Below are positions 27,192-37,800 of a DNA stretch of 64,000 bases, one piece after another. The stretch lies in the NCBI RefSeq assembly GCF_003208175.1, contig NZ_QKMR01000015.1, positions 55,984 through 119,983 on the forward strand, in the 5' to 3' direction. The position numbers and the translations under genes were made by a program. The DNA is from Ruminiclostridium sufflavum DSM 19573. Lineage in GTDB: Bacteria > Bacillota > Clostridia > Acetivibrionales > DSM-1351. The notes below the pieces were generated by a model, which saw only the letters and a list, made by a program, of their open reading frames with translations, searched no databases and was not told the origin of the DNA. Numbering within the stretch: the stretch's first letter is position 1; each line of letters begins with the position of its first letter.

Positions 27192-27899
27192 CTATTTAAA
27201 TTTTGAAGGCATTTTGTTCTTCAGCATAAGCCGCTGCTTTGCAAAAATAAATTTTGTCAAGATCTGAGAGTCATGGGAATCTATTTTTATGTAACGCAGG
27301 CCTGCCATGTAATGCTTGCTTTCTATATGGTGTGAACGTTTTACTTGAGCAATTACCTTTATGCTTGAGCCTTCTTCAAGGTCAACAATAATATAAAGAA
27401 CCGTACCTGCTTCAAGTGCTTCATCAACATGCAAAGAAATTCCGTTGCTGCTTATGTTTGTCGTTGCTGCGGTTTTTAAATCTGCAATGGGTATTTCCGG
27501 GGAATTACTGCTTTCGGTGATTGGAAGCCGGGAATCAATAATTGTATATTTGCAGCTTAGTGCGGTATCTAATCTATAAGCCTCTCTTCTTTGGAGCTTT
27601 TTTATTTCACTGGTAATGGTAATATCAAAGGCTTCAATGGGACCATTCTTGCGGTGACCCTTAACAATTGCATTAAAAAATAGAAAGTCCTTATGTTCAT
27701 CCAGAAAGAATACAAATAAATCCAGACCCATATTAAGATACTTGAATTTGCCCTCACTTATCGGGGCTGCAATGCTGACTGTTTTCCTGTCAATAATATC
27801 GATTAACTGACTTGTATATGTATTTGAGGTATCACTGTTACCGTTATAAGGTATTTTTATTTCCAGCTTTGTTCCAAGCGCTATCATATTTGCATCCAT
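27192..27899 (-). CDS. PilZ-domain (YcgR-like) c-di-GMP-binding protein
   Basis: A 235-residue cytosolic protein with a YcgR-type N-terminal beta domain followed by a PilZ domain. Both c-di-GMP-binding elements are present: RREAYR (RxxxR) and NISSNGISL (N/DxSxxG). Family members slow flagellar motors or control exopolysaccharide. ATG 27899 follows GGAGA at 8 nt; an upstream in-frame ATG at 27923 has no SD. It converges on dinB with only 5 bp between stop codons. Confidence 0.82.
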   Translation of the reverse strand: MDANMIALGTKLEIKIPYNGNSDTSNTYTSQLIDIIDRKTVSIAAPISEGKFKYLNMGLDLFVFFLDEHKDFLFFNAIVKGHRKNGPIEAFDITITSEIKKLQRREAYRLDTALSCKYTIIDSRLPITESSNSPEIPIADLKTAATTNISSNGISLHVDEALEAGTVLYIIVDLEEGSSIKVIAQVKRSHHIESKHYMAGLRYIKIDSHDSQILTKFIFAKQRLMLKNKMPSKFK

Positions 27900-28209
27900 C
27901 TGATATCTCCACAGCAAGTCCATACTCTGAGTTTAGGTACGTACATCAATAAAGCACCAGCATGGACTCAGTTTATAATTATAAAGCTTACACTATAAGT
28001 ATAATACCATATTTATTTTAAGAATACCATATTAATACAGGAAGTATTGCATCTGTAAACATATAACCTTGACTGTTTTTGAAAAAACTGTTATTGTATT
28101 TTATAAAGGGTATTGTTCAGATTTCCTTAAAGCGTTATAAGCTTATTTGCTTGTACGGAAGTGCCGGTTTTCAGGAGTATGCCGGTTTATTACTAGGAGT
28201 GCTTTTATT
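27900..28209. other. Divergent intergenic region between PilZ and TrpR-like genes
   Basis: A 310-bp AT-rich stretch. The rightward promoter is listed separately. I could not fix a leftward promoter. No repeat or RNA gene is apparent. Confidence 0.5.
28069..28097 (+). promoter_or_regulatory. Promoter for the TrpR-like regulator
   Basis: TTGACT (28069-28074), 17 bp, TATTGT (28092-28097). Confidence 0.6.
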
Positions 28210-28506
28210 ATGAATTCCAAAATACAGGATAAACATACGGATAGCCTTTTTGATGCTATCTTGCTTTTGAAGAACAGAGAAGAATGCTATAAATTTTTTG
28301 AAGATATTTCTACTATATCTGAGATAAAAGCATTAGCCCAAAGGCTTGAAGTTGCAAAGATGCTTCGGGACAGGAAAACCTATACCGACATAAGCGAGCA
28401 GACGGGCGCAAGTACTGCAACCATAAGCAGAGTAAACAGATGTCTGGTTTACGGGGCAGACGGGTACAATCTTGTTTTAGACAGACTTGAAGAAAAGGAT
28501 AAGTAG
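28210..28506 (+). CDS. YerC/YecD-type TrpR-like helix-turn-helix protein
   Basis: A 98-residue DNA-binding protein of the TrpR superfamily. The region SEIKALAQRLEVAKMLRDR is followed by the HTH TDISEQTGASTATISRVNR, close to B. subtilis YerC. YerC members do not bind tryptophan as far as known, so the name TrpR alone would mislead. AGGAG precedes ATG 28210. A small membrane protein gene follows 5 bp later. Confidence 0.82.
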   Translation: MNSKIQDKHTDSLFDAILLLKNREECYKFFEDISTISEIKALAQRLEVAKMLRDRKTYTDISEQTGASTATISRVNRCLVYGADGYNLVLDRLEEKDK

Positions 28507-28511
28507 CATAC

Positions 28512-28916
28512 ATGTTAAGAAAATTATTTTTAAGCATAATAATATTGTCTACTTTAGCTTCAGAGAGTGGGGTTTATTGCTCTGAGCAGTTAATCAATTA
28601 CTATTTGTTTAACCTTTCCTATTTGGATGTAATGCAAGATAACATTAATGTTATCTCTGATTTTAATATAAGGAAAACAGGCACATTAGAAAGAAAGGGT
28701 ACACCAGCAGCTTTTTACAAGCTGATTTCTCAGGATACAATTGATTCAAAAGCTAAAAACGGCAGCAGCCATTCTGAGACCCTTGGGATTTGCTTTATAA
28801 CAGCTTTTTTAATTTTTGCTGTCGCCTTATTTATTTGTTCTAATAACAGATTATCAGTTATCTCACGGCGTAATCTGTTATGTCTTGGAGACTCTTCTCC
28901 ACCGGCTTGTTGCTGA
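28512..28916 (+). CDS. Hypothetical membrane-associated protein
   Basis: 134 residues, not recognised. The N-terminus MLRKLFLSIIILSTLASESGVYC looks like a signal peptide or anchor, and a second hydrophobic stretch (GICFITAFLIFAVALFIC) lies at about 91-108, with a short Cys-containing tail ending PPACC. Starts 5 bp after the TrpR-like gene with a weak SD (AAGGATAAG), so an operon is plausible. It could also be a chance ORF. Confidence 0.5.
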   Translation: MLRKLFLSIIILSTLASESGVYCSEQLINYYLFNLSYLDVMQDNINVISDFNIRKTGTLERKGTPAAFYKLISQDTIDSKAKNGSSHSETLGICFITAFLIFAVALFICSNNRLSVISRRNLLCLGDSSPPACC

Positions 28917-29213
28917 TCTGCTTTCTTTAAATATTATTTCATACAGCAGTTACATCTTGTCGGATATGTGTACAGCCATGCCTGTAAATCACTCTTTTTG
29001 CGGCAATTATGGTAAAAGACTGTAAAAACAAGCAAGCAGCTTTTTACAGATTAGCCCTATTATTGATGCTGCAGACCGATAGCCGCTGTCTTGATATTTT
29101 AAATTAACCTTAGTTATAAAAATGCTGAATAAGAGTTAAAGCTCAGCTTATTTTGTGGGAGCTGATTTGTTTCAAATTTTAAAAACATGTATTTGTGAAT
29201 GGAGAGTATAATT

Positions 29214-31955
29214 ATGGGAATCAAAAGTATTGTTGAAAAAGTAATAGGCTCATATAGTGACAGAGAATTAAAAAGAATTTATCCGATTGTTGACAAAATA
29301 GATGAATTTGAACCTTCAATTCAAAAGCTGACAGATGCTGAGCTGAAGGCAAAAACGCCTGAATTTAAAGAGCGTATAGCAAATGGGGAGGCTCTGGATG
29401 ATTTATTGCCCGAAGCTTTTGCTGTTGTTCGTGAGGCTTCGAAAAGAGTACTGGGAATGAGGCATTTCCGGGTTCAGATGATTGGCGGTATTGTTCTGCA
29501 TCAGGGAAGAATATCGGAAATGAAAACAGGTGAAGGTAAAACCCTTGTTGCGACATTGCCTGTATATCTGAATGCTCTTGCCGGAAAGGGAGTACATGTT
29601 GTAACTGTTAATGATTATCTGGCCAGACGTGACAGTGAGTGGATGGGTAAGGTTTACAGCTTTTTGGGCATGACGGTAGGCTTGATAGTTCATGATATGG
29701 AAAATGAAGAAAGGCGTGCTGCATATAACTGTGACATCACTTATGGAACAAACAATGAGCTGGGCTTTGATTATCTGAGAGACAATATGGTTATTTACAA
29801 GCAGGATATGGTACAGAGGGATTTGCATTATGCAATTGTGGATGAGGTTGACTCCATCCTTATTGATGAAGCCAGAACACCTCTTATCATTTCAGGGCAG
29901 GGAGACAAATCCACTGACATGTACAAAAGAGCTAATGCCTTTGCCTTGACACTGAAGGCAAAGATTATCAAGCAGATGGATGACAAGGTTGACAGTGATG
30001 AAATGTTTGACGAGGACTATATTGTTGATGAAAAGGCACATACAACTGTGATAACCTCAAACGGTATTAAAAAGGCAGAGAAATATTTCGGTATTGAAAA
30101 CCTGTCGGATCCGGAAAATATGACTATATCGCATCATATCAATCAGGCACTGAGAGCCCATGGCCTTATGAAAAACGAAAAGGACTATGTGGTCAAGGAT
30201 GGAGAGGTTATCATTGTTGATGAGTTTACCGGAAGAATGATGTACGGCAGACGTTACAGTGACGGCTTGCATCAGGCTATTGAAGCAAAAGAAGGGGTTA
30301 AGGTGGAGAGGGAAAGCAAAACTCTTGCGACTATAACCTTCCAGAACTATTTCAGGATGTACACAAAGCTTTCGGGTATGACAGGTACGGCACAAACAGA
30401 GGAAGATGAATTCAATACGATATATAAGCTGGACGTAATAGTAATTCCGACAAATAAGGATCTGGCAAGAAAAGACCTTTCCGATGTTGTATACAAAAAT
30501 GAAAAGGGCAAATTAAATGCAGTAATCGAGGATATCGTTGAGCGGCATCAAAAGGGTCAGCCGGTATTGATTGGTACCATTTCTATTGAAAAGTCAGAAT
30601 TACTGAGCTTGATGCTCAAGAGAAAGGGAATTCCTCATCAGGTGCTTAATGCAAAATACCATGACAAGGAAGCGGAGATTATAGCTCAGGCAGGTAAGCT
30701 TGGGGCTGTTACTATTGCAACCAATATGGCAGGCAGAGGTACTGATATTGTACTTGGCGGTAATGCCGAGCATATGGCTAAACAGGAAATGAGAAAGATG
30801 GGCTATCCAGAGGAGCTGATAAGTGCCTCCACAAGCTACAATGACACGGATGATGAGCTGATTTTAGAGTCAAGAGAACGATTTGGCAAGCTTGACGAAA
30901 AATATAAGGAAATTACAGGTACAGAACGTGAAAAGGTTTATGAAGCAGGCGGCCTTCATATTATAGGTACCGAAAGGCATGAGTCAAGGCGTATTGACAA
31001 TCAGCTGCGCGGTCGTGCAGGACGTCAGGGAGACCCCGGCTCCTCAAGATTTTATATTTCTTTGGAAGATGACCTTATGAGGCTTTTCGGCTCGGAAAGA
31101 TTAACCAAGATAGTTGAGACCTTGGGCCTTGAAGAGGATCAGCCGATTGAGCACGGTATGCTGACAAATGCTATAGAAAATGCCCAAAAGAAGGTTGAGG
31201 GAAGAAACTTTGATATCAGAAAGAGAGTCCTTCAATATGATGATGTTATGAATACCCAGAGAGGAGTTATCTACGAGCAGAGGAGAACTGTTCTTAACGG
31301 AGAAAATCTAAGAGATTCATTTATAAAAATGTTTGAAAGTATTATAGACGGTGTTATTGCCACATATTGTGCAGAGAGCGAATATGCGGATATGTGGGAC
31401 TGGGAAGCAATGATGAGCTATCTTGAAAGCGTTTTCCTGCCGCAGGGAGCCTTGGAGGTAAGCAAGGAGGAACGTGACTCCTTTGATAAGCAAGACTTGA
31501 AAGAAAAGCTTATGGAAATTGTTGATAAAATATATGAATTCAAGGAAGCTGATATTGGAACTGAGCTTATGAGAGAGCTGGAAAGAGTTGTTTTGCTGAG
31601 AATTGTTGATCAGAAATGGATGGATCATATTGATGCAATGGATCAGCTGAAAAACGGAATAGGTCTCAGGGCATACGGGCAGAGAGATCCGGTTGTAGAA
31701 TATAAATTTGAAGGCTACCAGATGTTTGAGGAAATGATAAAGAGTATACAGGAGGATTCGGTAAAGCTGCTTGTAAGATCAAGAATTGACAGAGAGCATG
31801 CTCCCCAGCGTGAGAAGGTTGCCGAGCCTGTTAATGCCAGTCATGGTGATGAGCCCAAGAAGCCTGTTACAAATAGCAGCAGGGTGGGAAGAAATGACCC
31901 CTGCCCATGCGGAAGCGGTAAAAAGTATAAAAAGTGCTGCGGAGCTAATGAGTAA
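29214..31955 (+). CDS. secA: Preprotein translocase ATPase SecA
   Basis: Motor of the Sec pathway, 913 residues. Q-motif region [12 protein letters not shown], Walker [14 protein letters not shown]-type [17 protein letters not shown], the helicase segment [27 protein letters not shown], and a C-terminal zinc/SecB-binding motif [18 protein letters not shown] 29214 follows GGAGAG; the TTG-type upstream extension was rejected. prfB, often the next gene in Firmicutes, is absent here. Confidence 0.97.
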   Translation: MGIKSIVEKVIGSYSDRELKRIYPIVDKIDEFEPSIQKLTDAELKAKTPEFKERIANGEALDDLLPEAFAVVREASKRVLGMRHFRVQMIGGIVLHQGRISEMKTGEGKTLVATLPVYLNALAGKGVHVVTVNDYLARRDSEWMGKVYSFLGMTVGLIVHDMENEERRAAYNCDITYGTNNELGFDYLRDNMVIYKQDMVQRDLHYAIVDEVDSILIDEARTPLIISGQGDKSTDMYKRANAFALTLKAKIIKQMDDKVDSDEMFDEDYIVDEKAHTTVITSNGIKKAEKYFGIENLSDPENMTISHHINQALRAHGLMKNEKDYVVKDGEVIIVDEFTGRMMYGRRYSDGLHQAIEAKEGVKVERESKTLATITFQNYFRMYTKLSGMTGTAQTEEDEFNTIYKLDVIVIPTNKDLARKDLSDVVYKNEKGKLNAVIEDIVERHQKGQPVLIGTISIEKSELLSLMLKRKGIPHQVLNAKYHDKEAEIIAQAGKLGAVTIATNMAGRGTDIVLGGNAEHMAKQEMRKMGYPEELISASTSYNDTDDELILESRERFGKLDEKYKEITGTEREKVYEAGGLHIIGTERHESRRIDNQLRGRAGRQGDPGSSRFYISLEDDLMRLFGSERLTKIVETLGLEEDQPIEHGMLTNAIENAQKKVEGRNFDIRKRVLQYDDVMNTQRGVIYEQRRTVLNGENLRDSFIKMFESIIDGVIATYCAESEYADMWDWEAMMSYLESVFLPQGALEVSKEERDSFDKQDLKEKLMEIVDKIYEFKEADIGTELMRELERVVLLRIVDQKWMDHIDAMDQLKNGIGLRAYGQRDPVVEYKFEGYQMFEEMIKSIQEDSVKLLVRSRIDREHAPQREKVAEPVNASHGDEPKKPVTNSSRVGRNDPCPCGSGKKYKKCCGANE

Positions 31956-32009
31956 GCAATCTGCAGGATAATAGTCTATTACAGCCGCATTGAAGAAAGG
32001 AATCGGAAT

Positions 32010-32061
32010 GTACCCGAGGTGGTGAATCCAGGATGGGTTTTATCTGCTCCGGGTATTTTTT
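32010..32061 (+). terminator. Terminator after secA
   Basis: TACCCGAG (32011-32018) pairs with CTCCGGGTA (32047-32055, one bulge) over a 28-nt loop, then seven T. Outer arms TTACAGCC (31979-31986) and GGCTGTAA (32082-32089) could enclose it. Confidence 0.65.
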
Positions 32062-32115
32062 TGCCGGGAGCCTCTATTATTGGCTGTAACAAATTTAAAT
32101 TACTCTTTAAATAAA

Positions 32116-32144
32116 GTGACACACGTAATAATTTGTGTTATAAT
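32116..32144 (+). promoter_or_regulatory. Promoter for glyQS
   Basis: GTGACA (32116-32121), 17 bp, TATAAT (32139-32144). Gives a leader of about 340 nt before glyQS. Confidence 0.6.
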
Positions 32145-32149
32145 TTCGA

Positions 32150-32489
32150 TTGTTAAGACTCTGGGTAGTATAAATATTCACAAAAATATGAATATACTAT
32201 AAATATGCTAAATATAAATGAATTTAATGCTGCCGAAGTCCGATGTTAAACCGGTTTTCATTAAAATGGAGAGTCGTATTCAAGATACCAGAAGCAGCAC
32301 TGCGGGAGTTTACGCCTGCAAGTGCTGTCTTATGCTGTAAGCTTTGGACTATGAAGCTGTGTAGTCTCAGGCTGTTAAAATACAGCTTTTTATATTTTAA
32401 ATGAAAAAGGGTATATTATTTGGCAGGTTTAAAATAATTATAATATGGGAGGATATGTGGTAGTAGCTTTTATCACATAGTATTGGAAG
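32150..32489 (+). promoter_or_regulatory. Long structured leader of glyQS, no T-box
   Basis: About 340 nt without an ORF. Contains a strong hairpin: CAGCACTGCGGG (32295-32306) against CCTGC-A-AGTGCTG (32315-32327). A second 9-bp hairpin (32454-32462/32471-32479) lies between GGGAGG and the glyQS start. The T-box consensus (GGTGGNACCGCG) is absent, so this is not the usual glycine T-box. Confidence 0.45.
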
Positions 32490-33869
32490 ATGAAAAAGAT
32501 GATGATGGAAGATATGGTTGCATATTGCAATCAGTACGGGTTTATTTTTCAAGGAAGCGAGATATACGGCGGATTGGCTAACACATGGGATTACGGACCG
32601 CTGGGAACAAGGCTGAAGAATAATATTAAAGATGCATGGAGATACTTTTTTATTCAGAGCAGAGACAGCAGCTTTGAGTTAGATTCTGATATATTAATGA
32701 ATCCTACTGTATGGAAAGCAAGCGGACATCTGGACAGCTTCTCGGATCCGCTTCTCGACTGCAAGGAATGTAAGACAAGACACCGTGCGGACAATCTTAT
32801 AGGTGACTTCGATGAAGAGGCAAAGGCTGACGGAATGACTACCGAAGAAATGATTCAGTATATCAGAACAAATAATGTTCCGTGTCCGAAATGCGGCAAG
32901 TCAAACTTTACTGACATAAGGCAATTTAATCTTATGTTTGCCACTGAAAGAGGAGTAACACAAAATTCCACCAATACAATATATCTAAGGCCTGAAAATG
33001 CACAGGGCGAATATGTAAATTTCCTGAATGTTCAGAGAACAATGAGAGCAAAGCTTCCTTTCGGAATCGGACAGATCGGAAAGGCATTCAGAAATGAAAT
33101 AACCCCCGGAAACTTCACCTTCAGAACAATTGAATTTGAGCAGATGGAATACCAGACCTTCTGCAAGAAGGGTACAGACGAGGAGCTTTATGCTTTCTTC
33201 AAGGATTACGGAATCAAGTTTTTCAATTTGCTTGGACTGCCAAGTGAGAATTTAAGATTCCATGACCATGAAAAGCTTGCACATTATGCAAAGGCTGCCT
33301 GCGATATTGAGTATCTGTTTCCTTTCGGATGGGGAGAAATTAACGGAACCCATAACAGAACCGACTTTGACTTATCAAGGCACTGTGAGTTCTCAGGAAA
33401 GAGATTGGATTATATAGATTTGCTGACAAACGAAAAGTATATTCCGTATATTATCGAATCAACCTATGGAGTAGACAGAATAGTTCTGGCTGTGCTGTTT
33501 GAGGCACTTCAGGAGGAAGAGCTGGAAAGCGGAGACACAAGGATTGTTCTCAAGATTTCTCCTGCATTGGCACCTATAAAGCTGAATGTACTTCCTGTAA
33601 TGAAGAAAAAGCATGGGGAAAAAGCACTTGAAATTTATAATAATGTTAAAAAGCATTTCATGGCAACCTATGATGATGCAGGAAATATAGGAAGAAGGTA
33701 CAGAAGAGGAGATGCTATCGGTACTCCGTATGCAATCAGTATTGACGATGACACAATAAATGATGGAATTGTAACCCTCAGAGAACGTGATTCTATGAAG
33801 CAAATCAGAATTAAAACCGAAGAATTGGTTGATTATTTAAATGACAAGGTTAAGCTGCCTGTAGTTTAA
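32490..33869 (+). CDS. glyQS: Glycyl-tRNA synthetase, dimeric alpha2 type
   Basis: Charges tRNA-Gly; class II synthetase of 459 residues, the single-chain form. GFIFQGSEIYGGLANTWDYG is the family start, RPENAQGEYVNF and FRNEITPGNFTFR (motif 2) follow, and the C-terminal anticodon domain has the GDAIGTPYAISID segment. The start is uncertain. ATG 32490 best fits homologue length but has GGAAG directly adjacent; ATG 32499 has better spacing to that SD. A hairpin may bring GGGAGG (32447-32452) near 32490. Confidence 0.93.
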   Translation: MKKMMMEDMVAYCNQYGFIFQGSEIYGGLANTWDYGPLGTRLKNNIKDAWRYFFIQSRDSSFELDSDILMNPTVWKASGHLDSFSDPLLDCKECKTRHRADNLIGDFDEEAKADGMTTEEMIQYIRTNNVPCPKCGKSNFTDIRQFNLMFATERGVTQNSTNTIYLRPENAQGEYVNFLNVQRTMRAKLPFGIGQIGKAFRNEITPGNFTFRTIEFEQMEYQTFCKKGTDEELYAFFKDYGIKFFNLLGLPSENLRFHDHEKLAHYAKAACDIEYLFPFGWGEINGTHNRTDFDLSRHCEFSGKRLDYIDLLTNEKYIPYIIESTYGVDRIVLAVLFEALQEEELESGDTRIVLKISPALAPIKLNVLPVMKKKHGEKALEIYNNVKKHFMATYDDAGNIGRRYRRGDAIGTPYAISIDDDTINDGIVTLRERDSMKQIRIKTEELVDYLNDKVKLPVV

Positions 33870-33970
33870 GCTGAAAGCATATTTGATGCCCTCTTTATCG
33901 GCAATTGAAGCAAGCATGTCTGTTAAAGAGGGCAAATATATTGTTTGGGCTATAACGGATATACGCCGGC

Positions 33971-34010
33971 AAAAAGGCAATTACTATCGGACGATAGCAA
34001 TTGCCTTTTT
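33971..34010. terminator. Strong bidirectional terminator
   Basis: Nearly perfect palindrome: AAAAAGGCAATT-A-CTATCG (33971-33989) against CGATAG-C-AATTGCCTTTTT (33992-34010), with A-tract and T-tract on the two sides. Serves glyQS and the convergent Cys-rich gene, whose stop it touches. Confidence 0.9.
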
Positions 34011-34615
34011 TATGATACTTTGGACAGGTCGGAACCTGCGGAGAAGCATTTGTTCAAGGTATCATAGATTTTAATGCATTTTCCTGCCTTAAGGGAATTT
34101 TGGATATTAGAACAATGATTATAGAGTTCCTTATTAACGCACGCACATATATGGCAAGGAAGGCTTCCTGTGCATTGGCCTGTTACTATTCCTTCCAGCG
34201 CCTCCAGCTTGATAACGCTGCTGTTTAAGTCAAAGGAAACAAAATTTCTGAAATAATGCTTGAAATCCAAAACCTCGAAATTCAGGCAGGTTTCTTTAAA
34301 TAACCACGGAGTCTGAGCCTCCTCTTCAATATAGGTTTTGCTTGACATATAAGAGGAATCCGGAATAATGCATGGAAGCAGTGAGCTGCAGGCCTCGTAT
34401 TCACCATGGGAGCATATGTATTTTTTTATAAGCTTATCATAAGAGAGATAACGGCAAAAGGCGCATGACCTGTAAGATGTCACCTTATGCCTGTAATACA
34501 GCTTTGAACCGAATATCTGCATGAAATACAATCTATAGATAAAATCCATTGAAATTAAATTGGTTTTTTCCATCAGTCTTAAAAAGGAATTCAACCTTTT
34601 TTTAAAATATTCCAT
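34010..34615 (-). CDS. Cysteine-rich protein of unknown function
   Basis: 201 residues with 13 cysteines (residues 51, 54, 68, 76, 82, 110, 148, 154, 157, 159, 168, 180, 190), including CAFC and CHICAC. There is no signal peptide or membrane helix, so a cytosolic metal- or Fe-S-binding protein is plausible. I do not recognise the family. ATG 34615 is preceded by GGGGGTGG at good spacing, which supports real translation. Convergent with glyQS and divergent from dnaE. Confidence 0.65.
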   Translation of the reverse strand: MEYFKKRLNSFLRLMEKTNLISMDFIYRLYFMQIFGSKLYYRHKVTSYRSCAFCRYLSYDKLIKKYICSHGEYEACSSLLPCIIPDSSYMSSKTYIEEEAQTPWLFKETCLNFEVLDFKHYFRNFVSFDLNSSVIKLEALEGIVTGQCTGSLPCHICACVNKELYNHCSNIQNSLKAGKCIKIYDTLNKCFSAGSDLSKVS

Positions 34616-34817
34616 ATATTTCCACCCCCTGAAAACAATTTTATCACTAAAGCCGAAAAAATGGATATATTTCCCGTAAAGTTTGATTGTAACCGGCTGC
34701 AGCCTCCTGAAATAAGAAAGGAATTGATTATAAAATAAAAGTTGGCTATTTTCATGTATGTTATAATTAAAAGAGTTATAATATATTTATTATGATTTTG
34801 ATTTGAGGAGAACAGAA

Positions 34818-37800
34818 ATGGGAGATTTCGTACATCTGCACGTACATACACAATACAGTCTGCTTGACGGAGCAAACAGGATAACTGATTTGGTGCAAAG
34901 AGTAAAGGAACTGGGAATGGACAGCTGTGCAATAACTGACCACGGTGTTATGTACGGTGTTGTTGAATTTTATAAGGAAGCCAAGAAAAACGGCATAAAG
35001 CCTATATTGGGCTGTGAGATATATACCGCAAAAAGAAGCATGTACGACAAGCAGGCAGGAATAGACTCGGATTACGGACATTTGGTTCTGCTGGCTGAAA
35101 GCTATACCGGATATAAGAACCTTATGAAGATTGTAACCTTAGGCTGTACTGAAGGCTACTACTACAAGCCGCGTGTCGACTATGAAACTCTCTCAAAATA
35201 TTCCGAGGGGATAATAGCTCTGAGTGCATGCTTGTCGGGGGATGTTCCGGCAGCACTTTTAAATAACGATTATGACAGGGCAATAGAGCTTGCAAAAAGG
35301 CTTAACGATATATTCGGTCAGGATAATTTTTATCTTGAGCTGCAGCATAATGGCATAGCTGACCAAAATATGGTTAATCAGCAGCTTATCAGGCTGTCCG
35401 GTGAGCTTGATATTCCTCTGGTTGCCACAAATGATGCACACTATCTGATGAAGGAATCTGCGGCATCCCATGAGATACTTCTGTGCATTCAGACAGGAAA
35501 GACCATAAATGATGAAAACAGAATGCGTTTTAACACAGATGAGCTGTACATTAAATCACCTGAGGAAATGTACGCGCACTTTAAAAATGTGAAGCAGGCA
35601 CTTGACAATACCGTTAAAATTGCCGAAAGGTGCAATGTTGAGCTGGAGTTCGGAAAGCTTCACCTGCCAAGCTTTGATGTAAAGGAAGGCTACACTCCCT
35701 ATGAATATTTGAAGGAGCAGTGTTATAAGGGGCTTGCCGAAAGATACGGGGAAAATTGTGATGAAGCTGTAAGGCAAAGGCTCGAATATGAGCTGTCTGT
35801 TATCTCACAGATGGGTTATGTCGATTATTTTCTCATTGTTTGGGATTTTATAAGATATGCACGTGAGAAGGAAATTATGGTAGGGCCGGGAAGAGGCTCG
35901 GCAGCAGGAAGTATAGTTTCATACTGCCTGAAAATTACAAGTATTGATCCTCTCAAATATAACCTGCTGTTTGAAAGGTTTTTAAATCCGGAACGAATCA
36001 GTATGCCTGATATAGATATTGACTTTTGCTATGAAAGAAGGCAGGAGGTTATAGATTATGTTATCAAAAAGTACGGCAAGGATAATGTTTCCCAAATTAT
36101 AACCTTTGGTACAATGGCTGCCAGAAATGCCATAAGGGATGTGGGCAGAGCGCTGGATATTTCATATGGGAATGTTGATACCGTTGCCAAAATGATTCCC
36201 TTCCAGCTGGGTATAACAATTGATAAGGCATTGGAGATTAACCCTGAGCTTAAGAAAAAATACAATGAGGAAGAGGAGACAAAATTGCTGATAGATATGG
36301 CAAGAAGCCTTGAAGGCTTGCAGCGCCATGCATCTACTCATGCGGCAGGAGTTGTAATCTCTAAAAAGCCTATTGTGGAATATGTTCCCCTTCAGATGAA
36401 TGACAACAATGTAACCACACAGTTCACAATGGGTCTTCTTGAGGAGCTGGGGCTTTTAAAAATGGACTTTCTCGGGCTCAGGACGCTTACAGTAATAAGA
36501 GATGCGGCAGAGCTTATAGAACAGGTGCATAACAAGAAAATAGATATTTCGAAAATAGACTATGATGATAAAGATGTATATAAAATGATAGGAGAGGGTA
36601 AAACAACAGGAATATTCCAGCTTGAAAGCGGAGGAATGACTCAGTTTATGAAGGAGCTGCAGCCGAATTCCCTGGAGGATATCATTGCGGGCATATCCTT
36701 GTACAGGCCCGGTCCTATGGACCAGATACCCCGATACATAAAAAACAAGAACAATCTCGGAGAGGTGAAATATGATCATCCGCTGCTGGAAAACATATTG
36801 AATGTAACTTATGGCTGTATGGTTTATCAGGAACAGGTTATGCAGATTGTAAGGGAGCTGGCAGGCTACTCTATGGGCAGATCCGACCTTGTAAGACGTG
36901 CCATGTCCAAGAAAAAAATTGCTGTGATGGAGCAGGAGCGTAAAAACTTTATTTACGGGATAACAGATGAGGACGGAAACGAAGTAGTTAAGGGAGCAGT
37001 TAAGAACGGGGTAGATGAAGCTGTTGCAAATAAAATATTTGATGAAATGATGGATTTCGCAAGCTATGCCTTCAATAAATCACATGCCGCGGCATATGCC
37101 GTAGTCGCGTATCAGACGGCATGGCTGAAGCATTATTACCCCACTGAGTTTCTGGCGGCTTCATTAAACAGCTTTCTGGGCTCAAGCGATAAGGTTTCAC
37201 AATATGTAAATGAATGTAAGGCACTTAATATACAGGTATTGCCGCCTGATGTCAATGAGAGCAGCGTTAAATTTACAGTAGTCGGCAGCAAAATTCGCTT
37301 CGGGCTTGCCGCAATAAAAAATGTCGGAGAGAATGCCATACTTTCTGTGATCAGGGAACGGTCGGAAAACGGATTGTTTACATCCTTTATGGATTTCTGC
37401 CAAAGAATTGACGGACGTGAGATTAACAAAAGATGTATAGAAAGCCTTATTAAGAGCGGAGCGTTTGACTCCCTCAATATATACAGATCAAAGCTGATGG
37501 CTGTGTATGAAGGAATTCTTGACGGAATAGCGCAATCAAGAAAGAAGAATATGGAGGGTCAGCTGTCTATATTTGATTTGATGCAGGAGCCTCAGGAATC
37601 AGTGCAGGAGGATTATCCGGATATTAAGGAGTATGCAGCGAATGTTTTGCTGGCTATGGAAAAGGAAATGCTGGGGTTGTATGTTTCAGGCCATCCGTTA
37701 AGCGAGTATCAAAGCATACTGGATAAAAATGTTAATCTATTCAGCAAGGAGTTGTTTGTTGACGATACTATTGCGGAAGATACGAACGAAATCGGGCTGA

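Noticed and set aside
28816..29025. 69-residue ORF overlapping the hypothetical membrane protein gene
   Set aside because: Alternate frame within and after 28512-28916, no SD, no recognisable features.
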